Part shown: in pieces, positions 26,547-37,438 of the stretch
Numbering within the stretch: the first letter of the stretch is position 1
Layout: every line of letters starts with the position of its first letter
Source: Opitutia bacterium
GTDB lineage: Bacteria; Verrucomicrobiota; Verrucomicrobiia; Opitutales; Opitutaceae
Reading direction: 5' to 3'
NCBI GenBank assembly: GCA_947461205.1
Contig: CANHJG010000003.1
Location: 25,689-89,688, forward strand
DNA: 64,000 bases
Translations under genes and position numbers: made by a program
Notes under the pieces: model-generated
The model's input: the letters and a program-made list of their open reading frames with translations, nothing else
Database searches by the model: none
Told to the model about the DNA's origin: nothing

Positions 26547-27425
26547 TCAACGGCGCAGCGCGGTGAAGGCGGTGCCGCCGAGGATGAGGGCGGCGCCGGC
26601 GAGTTCGGCGAGGGCGAAGTGTTCGGCGAAGAAGACGGCGCCGCCGGCGGCCGTGCCCAGGGGGACGAGCATTTGCAGGAGGGAGCCCTCGGCGACGGGG
26701 AGATCGCGGAAGGAGCGGGTCATGGCGAGCTGGCCCACGCCGGCGAAGATCCCGGCGGTGAGCATGACGGCCCAGGCCGCGAGCGACACGGGCTCGGGGT
26801 GGACAAGGGCGGGGCCGCCGCAGACGAGCAGGCCGAAGACGCACTGGGCGGCGAAAATCGTGGCGGTGTGCTCGGTGGCGTGGAGTTGGCGGATGGTGAT
26901 GACGACGTAGGCGGAAGCGATGGCGACAAAGACGGCGAGGAGGTCGTAGCGGTTGGCGTGGCTGCCGGCGCCAAAGGCGTTGGTGAGCAGGGCGAGGCCG
27001 GCGAGGGCGGCGAGGCCGCCAACAGCGAGGGTGGGCCGGAAGCGTTCGCCGAGCAGCACGACGGCCATGAGGGCGCCTAGAATGACATAGGTGTTGTTGA
27101 TAAACGTGGCGCGACCGGCGCCGAGCTGGACGACGGTGAGGTAGTAGCCGAAGACGCCGAGAGAGCCGACGAGGCCGCGGACGGCGAGCTTGGGGTTGCG
27201 AACGAGGTGGCGCGGCTGGAATTCGCGGCGGTAGAGGGCGTAGATCAGGGCGAGGCCGACGACGAAGCGGGTGCAGGAGATCAGCCAAACGTTGACGGAC
27301 TGGACGTGGCCGAGGGCGCGGATGAGGAGAACGTTGGCGGTGAAGGCCGCGGCGGAGAGCACCATGAGCGCGAGGCCGCGGGCGTGGTGGGAGCGGCCGG
27401 TCGAAACAGCGGAGGGTGCAGACAT
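26547..27425 (-). CDS. EamA/DMT-family transporter
   Basis: A 292-residue inner-membrane protein with ten predicted helices in two EamA repeats (first repeat roughly 15-145, second 155-290). Characteristic stretches are LSAAAFTANVLLIRALG, FINNTYVILGALMAVVLLGE and a mirrored second half ending LAGAALILGGTAFTAL. DMT proteins of this type export amino acids, metabolites or drugs. It lies 75 bases upstream of the ATP-grasp gene on the same strand and 112 bases after lpd, behind the lpd terminator, so it could head the ATP-grasp operon and export its product. That link is inference from position only. Confidence 0.86.
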   Translation of the reverse strand: MSAPSAVSTGRSHHARGLALMVLSAAAFTANVLLIRALGHVQSVNVWLISCTRFVVGLALIYALYRREFQPRHLVRNPKLAVRGLVGSLGVFGYYLTVVQLGAGRATFINNTYVILGALMAVVLLGERFRPTLAVGGLAALAGLALLTNAFGAGSHANRYDLLAVFVAIASAYVVITIRQLHATEHTATIFAAQCVFGLLVCGGPALVHPEPVSLAAWAVMLTAGIFAGVGQLAMTRSFRDLPVAEGSLLQMLVPLGTAAGGAVFFAEHFALAELAGAALILGGTAFTALRR

Positions 27426-27470
27426 CGGGAACGGCGAGGATCCGGGCGCGGGCGGTCGACGGCAAAGCCA

Positions 27471-27498
27471 GAAGCCCTGCGGCGTCAGGCAGGGCTTC
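27471..27498 (-). terminator. Hairpin after lpd
   Basis: GAAGCCCTGC (27471-27480) and GCAGGGCTTC (27489-27498) form a perfect 10-bp stem with an 8-base loop, 39 bases past the lpd stop. The following minus-strand sequence has only a weak T-rich stretch (TGGCTTTG), so termination efficiency is uncertain. Confidence 0.6.
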
Positions 27499-27537
27499 GC
27501 AAAGAAACGCGGCCGCTGCGCGCGGTCTGTGGGCGGA

Positions 27538-28950
<1,413 letters not shown>

Positions 28951-28956
28951 GGTGTG

Positions 28957-29042
28957 ATCTTTCTTCTTTCTCTTAATCTTTCTCTTTCTCCCGGTGGCGA
29001 TGCCTGACGAAAGAGGAAGAGAAGGAGGAAAGAGAAAGATGG
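28957..29042. repeat. Polypurine/polypyrimidine inverted repeat in the sucB-lpd spacer
   Basis: A pyrimidine arm (about 28957-28992, TTCTTTCTCTT-like) and a purine arm (about 29010-29042, GGAAAGAGAAAG-like) are imperfectly complementary around a 16-base G+C-rich loop. The two arms together fill almost the whole 94-base spacer. One of several similar elements in operon spacers of this window. Confidence 0.6.
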
Positions 29043-29044
29043 TT

Positions 29045-30298
29045 TCAGACGCCGAGGATGAGGCGGGTCGGGTCTTCGATCGCCTGTTTCACTTTGACGA
29101 GGAAGGTGACGGCCTGTTTGCCGTCGACGAGGCGGTGGTCGTAACTGAGCGCCAGATACATCATCGGGCGGATGACGACCTGGCCGTCGACGGCGACGGG
29201 GCGGTCGTTGATGGCGTGCATGCCGAGGATAGCGCTTTGGGGCGGGTTGATGATCGGCGTGGAGAGGAGGGAGCCGAAGGTGCCGCCGTTGGTGATGGTG
29301 AAGACGCCGCCCTCGAGGTCGGCGAGGGTGATCTTACTTTCGCGGGCGCGTTTGGCGGCGTCGGCGATCTTGAGTTCGACGGCGGCCATGCCGAGGGAGT
29401 CGCAGTCCTTGATGACGGGGACCAGGAGGCCCTTGTCGGTGGAGACGGCGACGCCGATGTCGTAGTAATGGTTTTCGACGATGGAATCGCCGTCGATCTG
29501 GGCGTTGACGCCGGGGACTTCCTTGAGGGCGTGGACGACGGCTTTGACGAAGAAGGACATGAAGCCGAGCTTCACGCCATTTTTCTTGACGAAGTCGTCT
29601 TGGTATTTGGCGCGGAGGGCCATGACGCCGGACATATCGACCTCGTTGAAGGTGGTGAGCATCGCGGCTTCGTGTTGGGCGGTGACGAGGCGCTGGGCGA
29701 TCTTGGCGCGGAGCGGGGTCATTTTGCGGCGCGTTTGGCGGGTGCCCGGGGCGACGGGCGCGGGGGCGACGACGGGAGCGGCGGGCCGAGGCGCCACCGG
29801 CGCGGCGACGGGAGCGGGCAGGGTGGGGGTGGGTTTTTCGGCGGCGGCGAGCATATCCCCTTTCGTGACCCGACCGGCTTTGCCGGTGCCGACGACGCTC
29901 GCAGGATCGATGCCGGTGTCGGCGGCGAGGCGGCGGACGGCGGGCGAGGCTTCGGTGGATTTGGCGGCGGCGGCGGCAGGAGCGCCAGCAAGCTGGCTGC
30001 CTACGGAAGAGGCGGCGGCTGGAGCGCCAGCAAGCTGGCTGCCGACGGAAGAGGCGGTGGCGGCGGAGTCGATGGTGGCAACGATCTGGCCGATTTTTAC
30101 TTCGTCACCGGCGGCGAATTGGAGGGCGATCCGGCCGGCGGACTCGGCGGTGCCTTCGCTCGTGATCTTGTCGGTTTCGAGTTCGAAGAGGGGTTGGTCC
30201 TTTTTGACGACGTCGCCGTCTTTGACGTGCCATTTGGCGAGGATGCCGGAGGCGATGGATTCGCCCATAGGTGGGATTTTGACTTCGAGGAGGGACAT
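29045..30298 (-). CDS. sucB: Dihydrolipoyllysine succinyltransferase (E2)
   Basis: E2 core of the 2-oxoglutarate dehydrogenase complex, transferring succinyl from lipoamide to CoA. The 417-residue chain has a lipoyl domain (1-75) with modified Lys44 in [11 protein letters not shown], an Ala/Pro linker, a peripheral-subunit-binding domain (about 119-155, [23 protein letters not shown]) and a catalytic domain from about residue 190 with [10 protein letters not shown] near the C-terminus. [15 protein letters not shown] is a secure start (ATG at 30298). The linker contains a 14-residue direct duplication, [14 protein letters not shown], encoded by near-identical 42-bp units. Second gene of the sucA-sucB-lpd operon. 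Confidence 0.96.
   Translation of the reverse strand: MSLLEVKIPPMGESIASGILAKWHVKDGDVVKKDQPLFELETDKITSEGTAESAGRIALQFAAGDEVKIGQIVATIDSAATASSVGSQLAGAPAAASSVGSQLAGAPAAAAAKSTEASPAVRRLAADTGIDPASVVGTGKAGRVTKGDMLAAAEKPTPTLPAPVAAPVAPRPAAPVVAPAPVAPGTRQTRRKMTPLRAKIAQRLVTAQHEAAMLTTFNEVDMSGVMALRAKYQDDFVKKNGVKLGFMSFFVKAVVHALKEVPGVNAQIDGDSIVENHYYDIGVAVSTDKGLLVPVIKDCDSLGMAAVELKIADAAKRARESKITLADLEGGVFTITNGGTFGSLLSTPIINPPQSAILGMHAINDRPVAVDGQVVIRPMMYLALSYDHRLVDGKQAVTFLVKVKQAIEDPTRLILGV
29979..30057. repeat. Two 37-bp palindrome-bearing repeats inside sucB
   Basis: Copies at 29979-30015 and 30021-30057 (period 42 bp) differ at one base. Each contains the palindrome GCCAGCAAGCTGGC. They encode the duplicated linker segment of SucB without disturbing the frame. 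They look like REP elements tolerated in an unstructured linker, or a local duplication of one. Confidence 0.7.
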
Positions 30299-30309
30299 GG
30301 TGAGGGCGG

Positions 30310-30351
30310 GTGAAAGTGAAAGTGACAGTGAAAGTGAACGGGAGAGTGAAG
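30310..30351. repeat. (GTGAAA)n hexamer repeat in the sucA-sucB spacer
   Basis: Seven consecutive hexamers related to GTGAAA run from 30310 to 30351 (exact, exact, GTGACA, exact, GTGAAC, GGGAGA, GTGAAG). They occupy most of the 65-base spacer between sucA and sucB. Confidence 0.75.
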
Positions 30352-30363
30352 CGGAGGCTAGGA

Positions 30364-33174
30364 TCAGAGGGTGAAGGCGTCCTGGAGGAGCGCGGCGTGT
30401 TCGAAACGGTGGAGGGCGAGGGCGCCGACGGCGGGGGAGGCGGCGGCATCGCGCCCGGCGTAGAGCGGGAGGAAGCCGAGGATCTCGGAGAGCAGCGGCG
30501 CGATGTAACTCCACGCGCCCATGTTCTGCGACTCTTCCTGGCACCAGATGACACGCGCGCCGGTGTAGTGGTCGGCGATTTTGGCGATGGCGTTTTTGTG
30601 CAGCGGGTAGAGCTGCTCGAGGCGCACGATGGCGGTGTCAGTGATCTTGTGCTTGGTGCGGTAGTCGCAGAGGTCGTAGTAGACCTTGCCGGAGCAGAAG
30701 ATGAGGCGCTGGGCTTTGGTCGGCTTGGCGGTGGCGGCGAACAGCGGGTCGTCGATGACCTCCTGGAAGGCGCCGGTGGTGAACTCGGCGAGGGGCGAAA
30801 CGGCGGCGGGGTGACGGAGGAGGGACTTCGGCGACATCACGATGAGCGGCTTCTGCACGTCGCGCAGCACTTGGCGGCGGAGGGCGTGGAAGAAATTGGC
30901 GGGTGTCGTGATGTTGGCGACCTGGATGTTGTCCTCGGCGCAGAGTTGGAGGAAGCGTTCGAGGCGGGCGGAGGAGTGCTCGGGGCCCTGACCCTCGTAG
31001 CCGTGGGGCAGGAGAAGGACGAGGCCGCTGGTGCGGTGCCATTTGGATTCGCCGGCGGCGAGGAACTGGTCGATCACGACCTGGGCGCCGTTGGCGAAGT
31101 CGCCGAACTGGGCCTCCCAGATGCAGAGCATGTCGGGGTAGTCGAGCGAGTAGCCGTAGTCGAAGCCGAGGACGGCGGCTTCGGAGAGGAGGGAGTTGTA
31201 AACGCAGAAGCGGGCCTGGTCCGGAGCGAGATTCATCAGGGGCGCGTAGGTGGCGTTGGTGTCCAGGTCATGGAGCACGGCGTGGCGGTGGCTGAAGGTG
31301 CCGCGTTCGCAATCCTGGCCGCTGAGGCGGATGGGTTTGTCCTGGAGGACGAGGGTGCCGAAGGCGAGGGCTTCGGCGAAACCCCAGTCGATCGGGCCGC
31401 CCTGCTGGTGGGCGGTGACGCGGGCCTCGAGGAAGCGCTTGATCTTCGGGTTGGGTTTGAAGCCCGGAGGAAGGGTGACGAGGCCGCGGACGACGCGGTC
31501 GATCAGCGCAGCGGAGACGCCGGTGGCGACCTGCTTGAAATGGAAATCCGGCTGGAAGACAGCGGTGGAGCCGGCGAATTTATTGGTTTCGGCGGCGGCG
31601 GCGCGCTTGGCGGACTTCGTGGTCTCGGCGGCTTTGGCCTTCTCGAGATTTTTTTCGAGGGCCGCGCTGTATTCGGCCTTGATGGCGTCGGCCTGAGGCT
31701 CGGTGATGGAGCCCTCGGCGATGAGTTTGCGCGTGAGGACGGCGGAGACCTGCGGGTGGGTGGCGATGCGTTGGTAGAGAAGCGGCTGGGTGAAGGCGGG
31801 TTCGTCGGTCTCGTTGTGGCCGTGTTTGCGGTAGCAATACATGTCGATGACGACGTCGCGGGCCCACTTGGCGCGGAATTCGAGGGCGAGCTGGGCGACC
31901 CTGCAGACGGCCTCGGGGTCGTCGCCGTTGACGTGGAAAATCGGGGCCTCGATCATCTTGGCGACGTCGGTGCAGTAGCGGGTCGAGCGCGAGTCATGCG
32001 GCTCGGTGGTGAAGCCGATCTGATTGTTGATGACGAAGTGGAGCGTGCCGCCGGTGCGGTAACCGGGGAGTTGGGAGAACTGGAGGGTTTCGGCGACGAC
32101 GCCCTGGCCGGCGAAGGCGGCGTCGCCGTGGATGAGGAGGGGCAGCACGCGGTTGCGGTCCTCGGTGGCACCGCGCATGCGCTGGCGGGCGCGGGCCTTG
32201 CCCTCGACGACGGGGTTGACGATTTCGAGGTGGGACGGGTTGGCGGCGAGGCGGACTTCGACGGGTTGGCCGGCGGCGGTGTCGAGGACGGCCTCGTAAC
32301 CGAGGTGGTATTTCACGTCGCCGTCGCCGCCGACGGTTTCGGGGATGTAGTTTTCGGAAAACTGTTCGAAGAGGACGTCGAAGTTTTTCCGCATGACGCT
32401 GGTGAGGATGTTGAGGCGGCCGCGGTGGGCCATGCCCATGACGACTTCTTCGACCCCGACATGCGGGCAGTGCTCGATGATGGAGTCGACGGCGGCGACC
32501 ATGGTCTCGCCGCCCTCGAGGGAGAAGCGTTTTTGGCCGACGTATTTGGTGTGGAGGAAGCGCTCGAAGAGTTCGGCCTTATGGACGCGGCGGAGGATGC
32601 GGACTTTTTCGGCGACGGAGAAATCGGGCTGGTTGCGGGTGGACTCCATTTTTTCCTGGAGCCACTGGCGGACCTCGACGTCTTGGATGTGGGTGTATTC
32701 GACGCCGATGTGGCCGCAATAGGTGGTGCGGAGGGCGAGGAGGATGGCGCGGAGCTTCAGCTGGCCGCCGCCGAGGTAGGTGCCGACGTCGAAGGCGGTG
32801 TCGAGGTCGGATTCGGCCAAGTTGAAATGGGCGAGAGAGAGTTTTGGGTGCGGGGCGGGGGTGGGGCCGAGGGGATCGAGGTGGGCCTCGAGGTGGCCGA
32901 TGGCGCGGTAGGTGTTGATGAGGTGGTGGACGCGCGACTGTTTGAGGCTGTCGATGATGGGGGCGGCGGCGGCGGCCGAGGCACCGCCCGCAGAGGACGC
33001 GGCGGCGGCGAGCGCGACGGCCGGGGAGTTGCCGCTGCTGCCGAGGGTGAAGCCTTGGAAGAAGGCGCGCCACGTCGGATCGACGGAGTTGGGGTCCTGG
33101 AGCCAGGACTCGTAGGCCGCCTCGATGACGGCGGAATTGGCGGTGACGGGAAGGGCGGAGGAGGGGGTGGACAT
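30364..33174 (-). CDS. sucA: 2-oxoglutarate dehydrogenase E1 component
   Basis: Thiamine-diphosphate-dependent E1 that decarboxylates 2-oxoglutarate in the TCA cycle. At 936 residues it is the expected size. The N-terminal helix that docks to E2 is recognisable ([20 protein letters not shown]), followed by an Ala-rich linker. Core motifs include [14 protein letters not shown], the TPP region around [22 protein letters not shown] and NNQIGFTT, and [16 protein letters not shown]. The C-terminal beta-like domain carries [24 protein letters not shown]. It is the promoter-proximal gene of sucA-sucB-lpd and divergent from the small gene at 33.3 kb, so the operon promoter lies in 33175-33328. Confidence 0.97.
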   Translation of the reverse strand: MSTPSSALPVTANSAVIEAAYESWLQDPNSVDPTWRAFFQGFTLGSSGNSPAVALAAAASSAGGASAAAAAPIIDSLKQSRVHHLINTYRAIGHLEAHLDPLGPTPAPHPKLSLAHFNLAESDLDTAFDVGTYLGGGQLKLRAILLALRTTYCGHIGVEYTHIQDVEVRQWLQEKMESTRNQPDFSVAEKVRILRRVHKAELFERFLHTKYVGQKRFSLEGGETMVAAVDSIIEHCPHVGVEEVVMGMAHRGRLNILTSVMRKNFDVLFEQFSENYIPETVGGDGDVKYHLGYEAVLDTAAGQPVEVRLAANPSHLEIVNPVVEGKARARQRMRGATEDRNRVLPLLIHGDAAFAGQGVVAETLQFSQLPGYRTGGTLHFVINNQIGFTTEPHDSRSTRYCTDVAKMIEAPIFHVNGDDPEAVCRVAQLALEFRAKWARDVVIDMYCYRKHGHNETDEPAFTQPLLYQRIATHPQVSAVLTRKLIAEGSITEPQADAIKAEYSAALEKNLEKAKAAETTKSAKRAAAAETNKFAGSTAVFQPDFHFKQVATGVSAALIDRVVRGLVTLPPGFKPNPKIKRFLEARVTAHQQGGPIDWGFAEALAFGTLVLQDKPIRLSGQDCERGTFSHRHAVLHDLDTNATYAPLMNLAPDQARFCVYNSLLSEAAVLGFDYGYSLDYPDMLCIWEAQFGDFANGAQVVIDQFLAAGESKWHRTSGLVLLLPHGYEGQGPEHSSARLERFLQLCAEDNIQVANITTPANFFHALRRQVLRDVQKPLIVMSPKSLLRHPAAVSPLAEFTTGAFQEVIDDPLFAATAKPTKAQRLIFCSGKVYYDLCDYRTKHKITDTAIVRLEQLYPLHKNAIAKIADHYTGARVIWCQEESQNMGAWSYIAPLLSEILGFLPLYAGRDAAASPAVGALALHRFEHAALLQDAFTL

Positions 33175-33328
33175 GGTGGGAGCCGCGGGGAGACCGCAGC
33201 GGTGGTCAAATAGGAAGCGCCAAAGAATCAGGGGGCGGGGCGGAACTCAAGCGCGGGGCGAATGATGCGAGAGATTGCATTGACGCTTAAGCGCGGTGAG
33301 GGCGGGATAAGTTTTTCGTCTGCATCTT

Positions 33329-33601
33329 ATGGAAACCCTGATCAAACAGTCCCTGCTCGCCCTGTTGGCCGGTATCAAAGCCGGCGTCGGGCCGGTGATC
33401 TCGGACGAGATGGCGAAGCTCGACGGGTATTTGGCCCGCGGGCGGGCGTCGGGGGAGCTGCACCCGCAGCTCGTGCATTTTTTGGAAAATCGCAGTTATG
33501 CGAAGGCCGTGATGTTCCTGGGCGGAGCGACGGACATTCCGGTCGGGGCGTGCGGCGGGCGGGCCGGGCGCGCGGCCGGTGCGGTGGAGCAGAACGGTTG
33601 A
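33329..33601 (+). CDS. Small conserved-looking protein, function unknown
   Basis: A 90-residue protein that I do not recognise. It starts METLIKQSLLALLAGIKAGVGPVISDEMAKLDGYL and has a central LHPQLVHFLENRSYAKAVMFLGG. The first half is mostly helical and amphipathic; the last 25 residues are Gly/Ala/Arg-rich. Two features favour a real gene: a good ATG start in a divergent promoter region opposite sucA, and a 2-base gap to the following SUI1-type gene, with which it would be co-transcribed. No Cys pair, signal peptide or membrane helix is visible. Confidence 0.65.
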   Translation: METLIKQSLLALLAGIKAGVGPVISDEMAKLDGYLARGRASGELHPQLVHFLENRSYAKAVMFLGGATDIPVGACGGRAGRAAGAVEQNG

Positions 33602-33603
33602 CG

Positions 33604-34023
33604 ATGGCGAGCGGTGACAAGATTTCGACGGACGGCGGGCAGGGGCTGGGGCAGAATCCGTTCGCCGCTTTGAGCGGGGCGGGGTTGCCAGTGGCGCCGA
33701 AGGCGATGCTCGAGAAAGCGGCCGCGGCGGTGACGGCGGGGAAGGGCTTGGGGGCGAAGCCGGCGGCGCTGGAGAAAAATCGGGGGCGGGTGGAAGTGCG
33801 CCGCGAGACGGGGGGGCGGGGAGGGAAGACGGTGACGACGGTCAGCGGGTTTGTCGGGATCGGGCTGCCGGAGAAGGAGCAGTTGACGAAAAAAATGCGG
33901 GGTGCGTGCGGCTGCGGCGGCACGGTGAAGGAGGGCGTGATCGAGATCCAGGGTGACCAACGCGAGACGGTGGCGCGGATTTTGACGGAGGCGGGGTTTC
34001 GGGCGGTGATGGCGGGCGGGTGA
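33604..34023 (+). CDS. SUI1/YciH-type translation factor
   Basis: A 139-residue protein. Its C-terminal 80 residues form a SUI1 (eIF1-like) domain: RVEVRRETGGRGGKTVTTVSG, GACGCGGTVKEGVIEIQGDQRE and ILTEAGFRAV. The N-terminal 55 residues are low-complexity and Gly/Ala-rich. Bacterial YciH homologues bind the small ribosomal subunit and influence initiation or stress translation, by family knowledge. Start at ATG 33604, two bases after the preceding small gene; the two form a short operon. The CGCGGTVK motif, conserved in the family, is intact. Confidence 0.9.
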   Translation: MASGDKISTDGGQGLGQNPFAALSGAGLPVAPKAMLEKAAAAVTAGKGLGAKPAALEKNRGRVEVRRETGGRGGKTVTTVSGFVGIGLPEKEQLTKKMRGACGCGGTVKEGVIEIQGDQRETVARILTEAGFRAVMAGG

Positions 34024-34239
34024 GCATGATGCCCCTGACTCAGGCCCGAGGTATGGCCGGACGCAGTTAGCACGAATGCGCGTGATCGCCACGGACTAAA
34101 CAATCTTGGTCGGCCCAGAGTGTGACGCGACCCGGCTCCATTTGGAAAGTGGGGGCGAACAGGTGCAGCTCAACCTGAAACCGTGGTTGAAAAGCTTCGG
34201 GCTGACCAAGGGTTGGTCCGGACTACGCCGAGAGGTTAT

Positions 34240-35118
34240 TTACGCCGCCAGCCCGGCGGTGAGGGCGAGGGCGCCCTTGGCGCGGTTCAGAATGTAGAGG
34301 TGATAGCCGGGAGCGCCCTGAGCGAGCAGATCGCGGATTTGGGTGAGGGCCCAGTCGATGCCGATGGTCTCGACGACATCGTTGTTTTCGGCGGCAACTT
34401 CGAGGCGCGTGATGAGTTTCGCGGGGAGGGTGGTGCCGCACATCGCGGTGAAACGTTGGATTTGTTTCAACGAGAGCACGGGCATAATGCCGGGCACGAT
34501 CGGCACGGTGATGCCGACGGCGCGGCATTTGTCCACGAAGCGGTAGTAGACGGTGTTGTCAAAAAAGAGCTGGGTCGTGATGAAGTCGGCGCCGGCGTCG
34601 ATTTTGATTTTGAGCGCCGTGAGATCCGCTTCGGCGGACGGGGCTTCGGGGTGTTTCTCGGGGTAGCCGCCGACGCCGAGACAGAAACCGGGGTGGCGGG
34701 CTTTGAGGAGGGTGACGAGGTCGCTGGCGTAGCGGAGGCCGTCTTTATAAGGCGTGAAGGTGGTCTCGCCCTTGGGAGGATCGCCGCGGAGGGTCATGAT
34801 GTTTCTGAAACCGCCGGCGTGGATGCGGTCGGCGACGTCGGAGAGTTCGGAGCGGGTGTGGCCGACACAGGTGAGGTGCGGCATGACCGTGAACCCGAAA
34901 TCGCGTTTGAGGAAATCGCAGACTTGCGCGGTGCGGTCGCGGGTGGTGCCGCCGGCGCCGTAGGTGACGGAGACGAAGTCGGGGTTCATGCGCTGGAGGG
35001 CGGACGCGGTGGCGCGGAGGGCTTCGACGCCGGTGTCGTCCTTGGGCGGGAAAAATTCCAGCGAGCGGAGCGGGCGGTTCTGCGCGAAAAGTTCAGCAAT
35101 GGGACGGTCGTGCGACAT
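34240..35118 (-). CDS. metF: 5,10-methylenetetrahydrofolate reductase
   Basis: FAD enzyme that reduces methylenetetrahydrofolate to methyltetrahydrofolate for methionine synthesis. It is a 292-residue TIM barrel of the bacterial MetF type. LRSLEFFPPKDDTG carries the catalytic Glu of the SFEFFPPK-type motif, VSVTYGAGGTTRDR follows, and FITTQLFFDN and VPIVPGIMPV are conserved barrel strands. It is convergent with the SUI1 gene. The 111 bases upstream contain a TTGCAC/GTGCAA stem but no riboswitch I can name. It is not linked to metE or metH here. Confidence 0.94.
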   Translation of the reverse strand: MSHDRPIAELFAQNRPLRSLEFFPPKDDTGVEALRATASALQRMNPDFVSVTYGAGGTTRDRTAQVCDFLKRDFGFTVMPHLTCVGHTRSELSDVADRIHAGGFRNIMTLRGDPPKGETTFTPYKDGLRYASDLVTLLKARHPGFCLGVGGYPEKHPEAPSAEADLTALKIKIDAGADFITTQLFFDNTVYYRFVDKCRAVGITVPIVPGIMPVLSLKQIQRFTAMCGTTLPAKLITRLEVAAENNDVVETIGIDWALTQIRDLLAQGAPGYHLYILNRAKGALALTAGLAA

Positions 35119-35229
35119 GACGTATCAACGGATAGGCAATTGATGATATGTGTAAAGGCTGGTGTTTGCACGGCGGGTGCAAGGCCCCGTGCGGGACTGC
35201 GGTGGGCGGTGCGCGGCGCGGAGGTGGCT

Positions 35230-37095
35230 TCAGTGCGCCGGGGCCGGTTCGGTGATGACTTCGATGATGACGAAGGCGTCGGATTGCCAGACGGGGGCCA
35301 AGGCGAAGGCCGGGGCGCGCCAGCCGGCGTGGCGGGTGAGAAAATCGAGGAAGGCAGGGGCGGGCGAGGTGATGACGTAGCGCAGGCGGGAGTCGCGCCA
35401 GCGTTGGACGAGTTCGTCGGGCGACGTGTGTTGATCGAACAGCCAAGCGACCGCGGGGCTCCAGAGGGGGACGACGGTGAGGTCGGTGCCGGCGAGAGCG
35501 GGCGGGAGGCCGGCATAGTCGGTGAGCACGCGGGCGGGGCCCGGGAGGGCCCGGAGGGCCGCGGTGAGTTGCAGGGTGGACGCGAGGGTGACGCGGTCGA
35601 AGGAGCGGGCGGCGTCAGGCCAGTGGTGGGGCGGGGTGCGATAGGCGTTTTCGGGGAGCGTGAGGGTGAAGGGCAGTGTGGCGAGCAGCGCCACGGCCAG
35701 GGCGGTGTCGGCGACACGGCGGGCCGGGATGGAGGCGGCCGTGATGGCGTAGCCGCCGAACGCGGCGGTGAGGGCAAAAGCGGGGCTCAGGACGCGCAGC
35801 GAATAAAAGAGTCCGCCGGCGGTGAACGGCACGGAGGCGAGCCAGAGGGCGAGACCGGTGGCGGCACCGGCGGCGCACCAGCGGGCTGCGCTGAGCCCGC
35901 GGCGGGCGTGGAGGACGAGCGCAAGGGCGCCGAAAAGCGCGGCGGGGGCGAAGAGCACGAGGTAGCGGGCAATTTCGCGCCACGCGCCGAGGGTGAAGAG
36001 GGTGTGCCGGGCGGCGGTGTGAACGTGCGTCGACCAGAGGGTGAAGACGGAGTTGGTGGGAAAAAGGCCGGCGAGGTTGAGGGAGAAAAGGGGATTGCCG
36101 GTGAGGGCCCAGGTGCGGAGCGGCCAGAGGGCGGCGAGGGGGAGGGCGACGGCGGCGAAGCGCAGGAGCGCGCGGCGCGGGGCGCGCATCAGGGCGAGGA
36201 CGCCGAGGCCGAGGAGCGGGTAGGCGAGGCCGTATTCGCGGGCGCTCGCGCCGAGCACGGCGGCGAGGGCGGCGAAGGTGAGCCAGGCCGGGGCGCGGGT
36301 TTTGTGCCAGCGGAGCAGGCCAAAAAGCAGACCGCAGACGGAGAGGGACGTGAGGGCGGTTTCCTGGCCGATGACCGAAGCCCACGTGAGCAGAGGCGTC
36401 GCGGCGGCGAGGAGCACGGCGCGGCGGGCGGCGGGTTCGCCGCCCCACGAAAACGCGATGCGCCAGATGAATTCGTGCAGCGCGAGCAGTTGCAGAAGGA
36501 CGACCGGGGAGGTCCAGAGGGCGCGGAACGAACCGCCGCAAAGGTAGGCCCACGCGTGGAGACTCGCGATCCCGGGCGGGATGCTTTCGGGCCAGGCGTA
36601 GGCGGAATAACCGGCGGCGGTGCGCGGCGGATAGAAGTCGAGCGAGCCGAGGCGAACGATTTGCTCCGCGAGCCAGCCCCAGCGGAAGGAGGTGTCGGGA
36701 CCGGCGAGCGGTTGGGTGCCGAGACGCCAGAGGACGATGAGCCAGAAGACGGCGTAGAGCGGCGTCCATCCACCGAGCGTGGTGAAGGCGGCGAAGGCAC
36801 GGGTGTCCTCGGGCCGAGCGGGCGCCGCGGTTCGCTTCGACCGCCACGCGGCGACCGCGAAGGCGGCGGCGGTGGTGACAGTGAGGGCGGTGGCGAGGGT
36901 CAGGAGCGTGATCGGCAGGCGGAGGAGGGCGAAGAGGACGACGTGGGTATAGAGGCACGCGGCGGATGCGAGGAAGCTGCCGGCGAACGTGAAGGGCAGG
37001 CGCAGCGCGTGCAGGAGGGCGAAGCCGGGCGCGATCAGGCCGGCGAGGAGGAGCGCGAGCCGGAGCGGCAGCAGGAGAAATTCGGGCGCGCCCAT
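35230..37095 (-). CDS. Polytopic membrane protein, glycosyltransferase-39-like
   Basis: A 621-residue protein with about 12 to 14 hydrophobic segments and a hydrophilic C-terminal tail from about residue 490. The loop after the first helices contains LAGPDTSFRWGWLAEQIVRLG, which resembles the acidic periplasmic loop of GT-C lipid-linked glycosyltransferases (PMT/ArnT group); SAREYGLAYPLLGLG and ALTGNPLFS are also reminiscent of that superfamily. I could not pin a substrate or named family. It lies 111 bases upstream of metF on the same strand but looks functionally separate. Its own promoter should lie in the repeat-rich region to its right. Confidence 0.75.
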   Translation of the reverse strand: MGAPEFLLLPLRLALLLAGLIAPGFALLHALRLPFTFAGSFLASAACLYTHVVLFALLRLPITLLTLATALTVTTAAAFAVAAWRSKRTAAPARPEDTRAFAAFTTLGGWTPLYAVFWLIVLWRLGTQPLAGPDTSFRWGWLAEQIVRLGSLDFYPPRTAAGYSAYAWPESIPPGIASLHAWAYLCGGSFRALWTSPVVLLQLLALHEFIWRIAFSWGGEPAARRAVLLAAATPLLTWASVIGQETALTSLSVCGLLFGLLRWHKTRAPAWLTFAALAAVLGASAREYGLAYPLLGLGVLALMRAPRRALLRFAAVALPLAALWPLRTWALTGNPLFSLNLAGLFPTNSVFTLWSTHVHTAARHTLFTLGAWREIARYLVLFAPAALFGALALVLHARRGLSAARWCAAGAATGLALWLASVPFTAGGLFYSLRVLSPAFALTAAFGGYAITAASIPARRVADTALAVALLATLPFTLTLPENAYRTPPHHWPDAARSFDRVTLASTLQLTAALRALPGPARVLTDYAGLPPALAGTDLTVVPLWSPAVAWLFDQHTSPDELVQRWRDSRLRYVITSPAPAFLDFLTRHAGWRAPAFALAPVWQSDAFVIIEVITEPAPAH

Positions 37096-37144
37096 GAGGT
37101 GCGGGAGGGATGAGGGGACGCCGGCGGGTTTGCAACGCCGGGGA

Positions 37145-37208
37145 CGGAGTCGGAAGGGGTTAAGCGCTCATCGTCGCTGATTTTTCGGAAGGTCGGGGGC
37201 GATGGGGG
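37145..37208. repeat. Direct repeat copy A upstream of the membrane-protein gene
   Basis: Begins CGGAGTCGGAAGGGGTTAAG and ends after CGCTGATTTTTCGGAAGG. Copy B lies at 37376-37438. Copy A sits 50 bases before the start of the membrane-protein gene, so it may be part of its promoter region. Confidence 0.65.
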
Positions 37209-37375
37209 AGGGTGCGGGCTGCGCCTGATCGGCGAAGCGCGGGCGGGGGAGAGGGGACTGTCGCTGAAAGTGGACGCCCCACGAGCGGGTGAATTCGTGG
37301 ATCGGCCTTCCGCAGGCGGACGCTCGTTAGAAGTGAGCGCAAACTCTCTGGCTCAGCTGGTTTCGGACGGGGGCG

Positions 37376-37438
37376 CGGAGTCGGAAGGGTTAACCGCTAT
37401 GCTTCGCTGATTTTTCGGAAGGGGCGGGGCGGTGGGGG
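37376..37438. repeat. Direct repeat copy B
   Basis: Begins CGGAGTCGGAAGGGTTAACC and shares the exact string CGCTGATTTTTCGGAAGG with copy A, 231 bases away. Roughly 80% of positions match across 63 bases by eye. Confidence 0.65.

Noticed and set aside
30310..33213. A plus-strand open frame of about 970 codons over sucA
   Set aside because: Complement of sucA, compositionally low-complexity (Gly, Glu, Asp, Val) with no domain. Shadow.
34024..34239. Possible tRNA-like or REP remnant between the SUI1 gene and metF
   Set aside because: A GACCAA/TTGGTC hairpin is present, but no cloverleaf or repeat partner could be shown.
35119..35229. SAM or other riboswitch before metF
   Set aside because: Only a 6-bp TTGCAC/GTGCAA stem is visible; the k-turn and conserved cores of the known SAM or SAH riboswitches are not found.
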